A stretch of 64,000 nt of DNA, from assembly GCF_007858445.1 (NCBI RefSeq), contig NZ_VIGV01000002.1:744001-808000 (forward strand), read 5' to 3'. The position numbers were made by a program, and so were the translations under genes. Each line of letters opens with the position of its first letter. Position 1 is the first letter of the stretch. The stretch comes from Tsukamurella sputi (GTDB taxonomy: Bacteria > Actinomycetota > Actinomycetes > Mycobacteriales > Mycobacteriaceae). Below, one piece after another: positions 60,554 through 64,000 of the stretch. Under the pieces are notes generated by a model, which ran no database searches, was not told the DNA's origin, and saw only the letters and a program-made list of their open reading frames with translations.

Positions 60554-61603
60554 TCAGGATTGACGTGCATAGAAGGATGCTCGGCCGGAGCCGCCCGGGC
60601 CGCCGCGGGTGCGGGAGCCGAAGAACCCGCCGTTGCCGCCCGCACCCGCGCCGCCTGGTGCGCTGCCCGCGCCTGCGTTGCCGGTGCCGCCCGCGCCCGC
60701 GGGGTAGTTCTGGCCGGCCACCGCCGTAGCGGTCGAGCTGGCGCCGTTCTGCCCGGACGAGACGGTGCCCGACCCGCCAGGCGAGGTGATGCTGCCGCTC
60801 CCCCAGTTCGCGGTGGTCGCACCACCAGCATTCGGCGCGGCGTTGTCGGAGTCGGCGGCCTGCGCGCCTCCCGCGCCGACGGTGCCTGTGATCGTCGACT
60901 GCGACCATGGGATGTCGACGCCACGCTCGAGGGTGCGCACCACGTACGCGGCTGCGTTGCCGCCCTTGCCCGCGGCGCCGATCGCGCCGCTGCCGGTCTG
61001 ACCGGATGCGCCGCCACCGATGATCACCTGGTCGATGTACCGGGACCAGCTCGGAATGTCGTAGCTGTACGCGCCGGCGGCGGTGATGTCGGTTCGCTCC
61101 GCGGCGTGCGGGGAGAACGCGGGGAGCCCGCCGCCGGACAGGACCAGCGTCCCGGCGCCCGCCAGCCGCACGGTCGGGCTGCCGCCGCCGGAGAGGAGCA
61201 GCGGCCCGGTGCCAGAGAGCTGCCCGACCGGCATTCCTCCGCCACCGAGGAGGAGCGAGCCGGTTCCCGTGGCGCGCAGCGCCAGGCGGCCAGCACCCGA
61301 GAGCGAGAGTCCGCCGGTTCCGGACAGACGCACAAGCGGCAGAGCGCTGCCGGTGAGGAGCAGTTCCCCGGTGGCGGCCAGGCGCGCGAGGATCGCCCCG
61401 TCGCCAGTGAGGACCAGGGTGCCCGCGCCGGACGCACGTGCGCCGATGCGGCCGCCGCCGTCGAGGAGCAGGCTGCCGGTGCCAGCGAGGACGTGCACGA
61501 CCTGCCAGCCGCCACCGCCAGGGACTGGCGGAGTGACCCGCTCGAGCGGCCACCCAGCTCCGCCTCCGCGTCCCGGTACAGCGCGTTCTGCCGTCCAGGG
61601 CAT
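60554..61603 (-). CDS. Prophage tail protein with seven 18-residue repeats and a Gly-rich tip
   Basis: The 349-residue protein has three parts: a short Trp/Pro/Gly head (1-38), seven gap-free repeats of 18 residues (39-164) with the consensus L-x-G-T-G-x-L-L-L-x-G-G-G-x-x-x-x-R, and a C-terminal half (about 200-349) very rich in Gly/Ala/Ser that ends in an aromatic-basic tail. The repeat period fits a beta-solenoid shaft, and the glycine-rich tip resembles polyglycine adhesin domains of some phage fibres. Start overlaps the previous stop (TGATG). Likely a receptor-binding or fibre protein. Confidence 0.65.
   Translation of the reverse strand: MPWTAERAVPGRGGGAGWPLERVTPPVPGGGGWQVVHVLAGTGSLLLDGGGRIGARASGAGTLVLTGDGAILARLAATGELLLTGSALPLVRLSGTGGLSLSGAGRLALRATGTGSLLLGGGGMPVGQLSGTGPLLLSGGGSPTVRLAGAGTLVLSGGGLPAFSPHAAERTDITAAGAYSYDIPSWSRYIDQVIIGGGASGQTGSGAIGAAGKGGNAAAYVVRTLERGVDIPWSQSTITGTVGAGGAQAADSDNAAPNAGGATTANWGSGSITSPGGSGTVSSGQNGASSTATAVAGQNYPAGAGGTGNAGAGSAPGGAGAGGNGGFFGSRTRGGPGGSGRASFYARQS
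61112..61489 (-). repeat. Seven tandem 54-bp coding repeats
   Basis: Seven contiguous units of 54 bp encode the 18-residue repeats of the tail protein (residues 39-164) without any gap. The DNA units are diverged, whereas the Gly and Leu positions are kept, so the protein repeat is under selection. Confidence 0.8.
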
Positions 61604-61794
61604 CAGGGCACCAGCCAGGGCATGACCTCGCGCACCAGCGCGGCCGGACTGCGCCACCAGCGGTCGCTGCGGTAAACGCACAGGTCGTAGCCGTTCTCGT
61701 GCACGGCGTACATGTCCGGGTGCGAGGCGGGCAGTGGATCGAAGGCACCGACGTAGTAGTACGCGTTGGGATCTCCGGGGACGTCGATGCTCAC
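61603..61794 (-). CDS. Small prophage protein
   Basis: A 63-residue protein rich in Tyr, Trp and Asp (NAYYYVGAFDPLP, CVYRSDRWWR). GTG start overlaps the previous stop (GTGA) and its stop overlaps the next start, so it belongs to the tail operon. No family recognised. Confidence 0.6.
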   Translation of the reverse strand: MSIDVPGDPNAYYYVGAFDPLPASHPDMYAVHENGYDLCVYRSDRWWRSPAALVREVMPWLVP

Positions 61795-62057
61795 GCCTCG
61801 CTCAACCATTCGGTGAGCCGTGCGACCGCGGTCTCGTGGTCCATCTGATCGTCCCAGCGGACCAGTGCGGTGAGGCCGTTGGTCGGGTCGCCGTCGGCGT
61901 CGATCGCGATGCCGTTCTCGTCGGCGAGGAAGACCTCGGTGCCGCTGGCGGTCCAGAAGTCGAGGCAGGTGATCGCGTAGTGCTGGCCGTCGCGGGCTCG
62001 GTAGAGCTTGGTGACGGGGCACCACCAGTCAAGATCAGCAACGTGTTCCATGCTCAT
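61791..62057 (-). CDS. Small prophage protein
   Basis: An 88-residue acidic protein with WWCPVTKLYRARDGQHYAI near the start and a helical end (MDHETAVARLTEWLSEA). The ATG overlaps the tail-protein stop (ATGA). Similar small genes follow minor tail genes in actinophages; function unknown. Confidence 0.6.
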   Translation of the reverse strand: MSMEHVADLDWWCPVTKLYRARDGQHYAITCLDFWTASGTEVFLADENGIAIDADGDPTNGLTALVRWDDQMDHETAVARLTEWLSEA

Positions 62058-64000
62058 GCCACCTTCGTGAAGATCCAGGCGACACCCTGCGCGCCCGTTC
62101 CGCCTGTGCCGTTGGACCCAGAGCCGTACCCGCCCCATCCGCCGCCACCACCGGCACCGCCACCACCGCCTGGGTAGCCGCCGTTACCGCCGTTGCCGCC
62201 GTTGCGTCCCGTGTTGCCGATGCCGGGGCTGCTGCTGTCACCAGCCGAGTTCGAGCCGCCTGCGCCGCCTCCGCCGCCTCCGCCGCCCGACTTCGTGGGC
62301 GTGCCGGCGCTGACGGCGCCACCTGCTCCACCGGCGCCGCCCGCGCTGCCAGAGCTGTACCCGCCGGCAGTGCCGCCCGCTCCGAGCGCCGAGGCGCCGC
62401 CCACCGTTCCCGCGGATCCGGGGGCCGGCGTGCTGGTGCCCTGGTTGTAGAAGTAGCCACGTCCGCCGTTGCCGCCGTTGCCGGGAAGCGAGCTGGTTGC
62501 TGCGTAGCCGAACTCGTTGGCGATGCCGCCATTGCCGGGGGTCGTCGAGACGAGCGATCCGAAGGAGGTCACGGCTCCGTTGGTGCCGACGGTGATCGTC
62601 AGAGACGAGGGGATCGAGTTGATGTCGAGGGACTGCGCGATGAATCCGCCGCCGAGGCCGCCGATGGCGATGTCGTTGTAGCTGTTGCCGTTCGCACCGT
62701 TCTTCCCTGAACCGACGAGGACCGCGACGCAGTCCGTCAGGCCCGCAGGCCGTGTCCAGGTCGCGGTACTTGTGACTGTCTGCACGGTCCAGCCGTTCAG
62801 GACGGCGGTCTTGATCGCCTCGATGGTCTGCTGGGCCTGTGCTGTCGAGCCGGTGCCGCCGGAGCCGAACCAGCCGTTAAAGATGCCCGTGATCACGTCG
62901 CCGAGGTCGGACTTTGCGGAGTCTGCGGCGGTCTGGGCAGTGACGGCCTTGGTGCGTACGCCGAGGAACGCGTTGATCATCCCGTCGAGCGCGGGGATAC
63001 CCGTCGACGGTGCAGTCCCTCCCCCGGCGGCCGTGAACCCGGACAGCAGCTTCGTCCAGTCCGCCTTCGGGAGCAGCGCGGCGAGCGCGCCACCGAGGCC
63101 GTCGATGTTTCCCTGCGGGATCGCGCTGTCCGTCCCGAAGACCTTCGCCACCTCGGTCTCGAAGTGCCCCAACGAGAACAGGCTGCCGAGGATGCCTCGG
63201 CCGTTCATGAACTTGTCGATGACGCTCTGCACGAAGTTCCAGGCGTCGGTGACGCCCTGCCCGAGGTTCGACAGCGCGCCGGTGAGGCCCTCGACCCACT
63301 GCTGCGGCAGCGTCTGGGCGGGCATCCGCAGCCACAGGTCGTCGAAGTGCGCGGTGCCCGCGGTGCCGGCGGCGTAGCCCTCCATTCGGACGTACACGTA
63401 GGCGGTGTTCGCGGGCGTGGTCCACTGCGCTGTCATCGCGGTCTCGAAGTTCGACGACGTCGGCCCTGACGGGGTGACGGTGCCGATCACCTGCGACCCG
63501 ATGAGCTGGTCCCCCGCGTTGTACGCGAGCACGCGCAGACCGACGGCCGCCGCGCCGGTCCCGGTGTAGCCGTCGAACCGGACGTACCCACCGAGGTCCA
63601 GCTTCTGGCCGGGCGCGACCTCGATCGGATCGGACGTGCGCACGTGCTCGGCGCCGTCGAACGTGAGCTTCGCAGACCCAAGGCGCGTCCGGCCGACGGT
63701 GGCGTCGTGCTCGAACCCGTCGCCGGTCGGCACCGACTCGGGCTTGTCGAACGACTCGAGCCAGTTCTTCTCCTGCCCAGGCTCCGGGCGCTTGAGCTGC
63801 CCGAGCTCGATGAGCCCGCCGGTGAACTTCGACACCAGCGCCGAGATGAGGGCGAGCATGTGCTGCGGGAGCTCACCGAACAGCTTCCCGGCGTCGATTT
63901 TCCCGTCCGGGCGTAGGAACTGGAACAGCGCCTTGATCTCGATGAGGACCGGGTCGTTACCGGTGTAGGTGCCGAAGATCGCGTCGAGGAGGTCGACGAA
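62054..64000 (-). CDS. Minor tail protein, partial
   Basis: Open to the window edge, so the N-terminus is missing; 648 residues are visible. Visible parts: a jelly-roll, carbohydrate-binding-like domain (about 85-230 of the visible chain, with SFDKPESVPTGDGFEHD and HFDDLWLRM), a helical middle with several Ala-rich segments, and a C-terminal 210 residues dominated by glycine runs, ending VAWIFTKVA. This layout is that of large minor tail proteins downstream of the tape measure in mycobacteriophage-like siphoviruses. It heads the visible tail-lysis operon. Confidence 0.75.
   Translation of the reverse strand, partial: FVDLLDAIFGTYTGNDPVLIEIKALFQFLRPDGKIDAGKLFGELPQHMLALISALVSKFTGGLIELGQLKRPEPGQEKNWLESFDKPESVPTGDGFEHDATVGRTRLGSAKLTFDGAEHVRTSDPIEVAPGQKLDLGGYVRFDGYTGTGAAAVGLRVLAYNAGDQLIGSQVIGTVTPSGPTSSNFETAMTAQWTTPANTAYVYVRMEGYAAGTAGTAHFDDLWLRMPAQTLPQQWVEGLTGALSNLGQGVTDAWNFVQSVIDKFMNGRGILGSLFSLGHFETEVAKVFGTDSAIPQGNIDGLGGALAALLPKADWTKLLSGFTAAGGGTAPSTGIPALDGMINAFLGVRTKAVTAQTAADSAKSDLGDVITGIFNGWFGSGGTGSTAQAQQTIEAIKTAVLNGWTVQTVTSTATWTRPAGLTDCVAVLVGSGKNGANGNSYNDIAIGGLGGGFIAQSLDINSIPSSLTITVGTNGAVTSFGSLVSTTPGNGGIANEFGYAATSSLPGNGGNGGRGYFYNQGTSTPAPGSAGTVGGASALGAGGTAGGYSSGSAGGAGGAGGAVSAGTPTKSGGGGGGGGAGGSNSAGDSSSPGIGNTGRNGGNGGNGGYPGGGGGAGGGGGWGGYGSGSNGTGGTGAQGVAWIFTKVA

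Larger units (their letters stand above)
55482..64000 (-). mobile_element. Prophage, attachment-proximal end (tail, lysis, toxin-antitoxin)
   Basis: From tRNA-Pro to the window end all recognisable genes are of actinophage type: large glycine-rich tail proteins, LysB mycolyl-arabinogalactan esterase, modular LysA, holin-like membrane genes and a toxin-antitoxin pair. LysB implies a host with mycolic acids. Structural and lysis genes read toward the attachment site. This fits circular permutation of a temperate siphovirus at an attP lying after the lysis cassette; the integrase and repressor should be at the other end. Confidence 0.88.

Noticed and set aside
1-64000. CRISPR arrays, insertion sequences and transposases
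   Set aside because: No regularly spaced repeats of 20-50 bp, no transposase-like frames and no terminal inverted repeats were seen; the prophage is the only mobile element recognised.

Overview
The window is 64 kb of very GC-rich actinobacterial DNA. Gene content and order match the Mycobacteriales core: mutM-rnc-yceD-sepIVA-coaD-rsmD, then proB-obg-rpmA-rplU-rne-ndk-(DUF4233)-folC-valS, then clpX-clpP2-clpP1-tig, all close to the Mycobacterium tuberculosis arrangement. Ectoine genes, an oxalate/formate-type MFS carrier, several metabolite:H+ symporter carriers and the prophage suggest Tsukamurella or a near relative; this is inference, because no 16S rRNA or lineage marker is present.

Layout. 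1-3467: repair, RNA processing, septation and CoA genes on the minus strand. 3490-10380: MFS carrier, a frameshifted PhoD phosphatase, a flavin monooxygenase, a VOC protein, ribokinase and a streptogramin-lyase-like propeller. 10490-12740: ectABC (no ectD), ending in a strong bidirectional terminator shared with an ECF vitamin/metal importer (12794-15549). 15644-19665: PEP mutase-like enzyme, SHOCT protein and a pair of overlapping MFS genes behind a palindromic operator. 19776-25635: CorA-like channel, sirtuin, GH3 glucosidase, then a small cassette of an XRE regulator ending in ALAA convergent with a second clpP pair, one member of which lacks the catalytic serine. 25736-27351: diiron oxygenase and SRPBCC protein. 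27366-45212: core genes as above, with an ABC-F gene. 45383-54198: accessory genes (DUF1304, SpeG, YoaK, HxlR/SDR pair, tautomerase, MFS, UdgB-DUF488 fusion, OxlT-like carrier with its small partner, DUF1361). 54229-55186: folD behind a ZTP riboswitch. 55408-55481: tRNA-Pro(UGG), which is the apparent attachment site of a siphovirus-type prophage that fills the rest of the window on the minus strand: tail genes, lysB, lysA, holin-like genes, and a toxin-antitoxin pair on the plus strand near the attachment end. The integrase is not in the window and is expected at the far end.

Recurring themes. At least seventeen genes have a TANNNT -10 hexamer placed 6-8 nt before the start codon, the arrangement expected for leaderless mRNAs. 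Many neighbours overlap by ATGA, GTGA or TGATG. The most notable observations are the second Clp peptidase cassette with a degron-tailed regulator and an operator-like motif shared with the housekeeping clpP operon; a phage endolysin with two strong internal Shine-Dalgarno/ATG sites exactly at its domain boundaries; the folD ZTP riboswitch whose 3' end pairs with the ribosome binding site; and a tail protein with seven exact 18-residue repeats.
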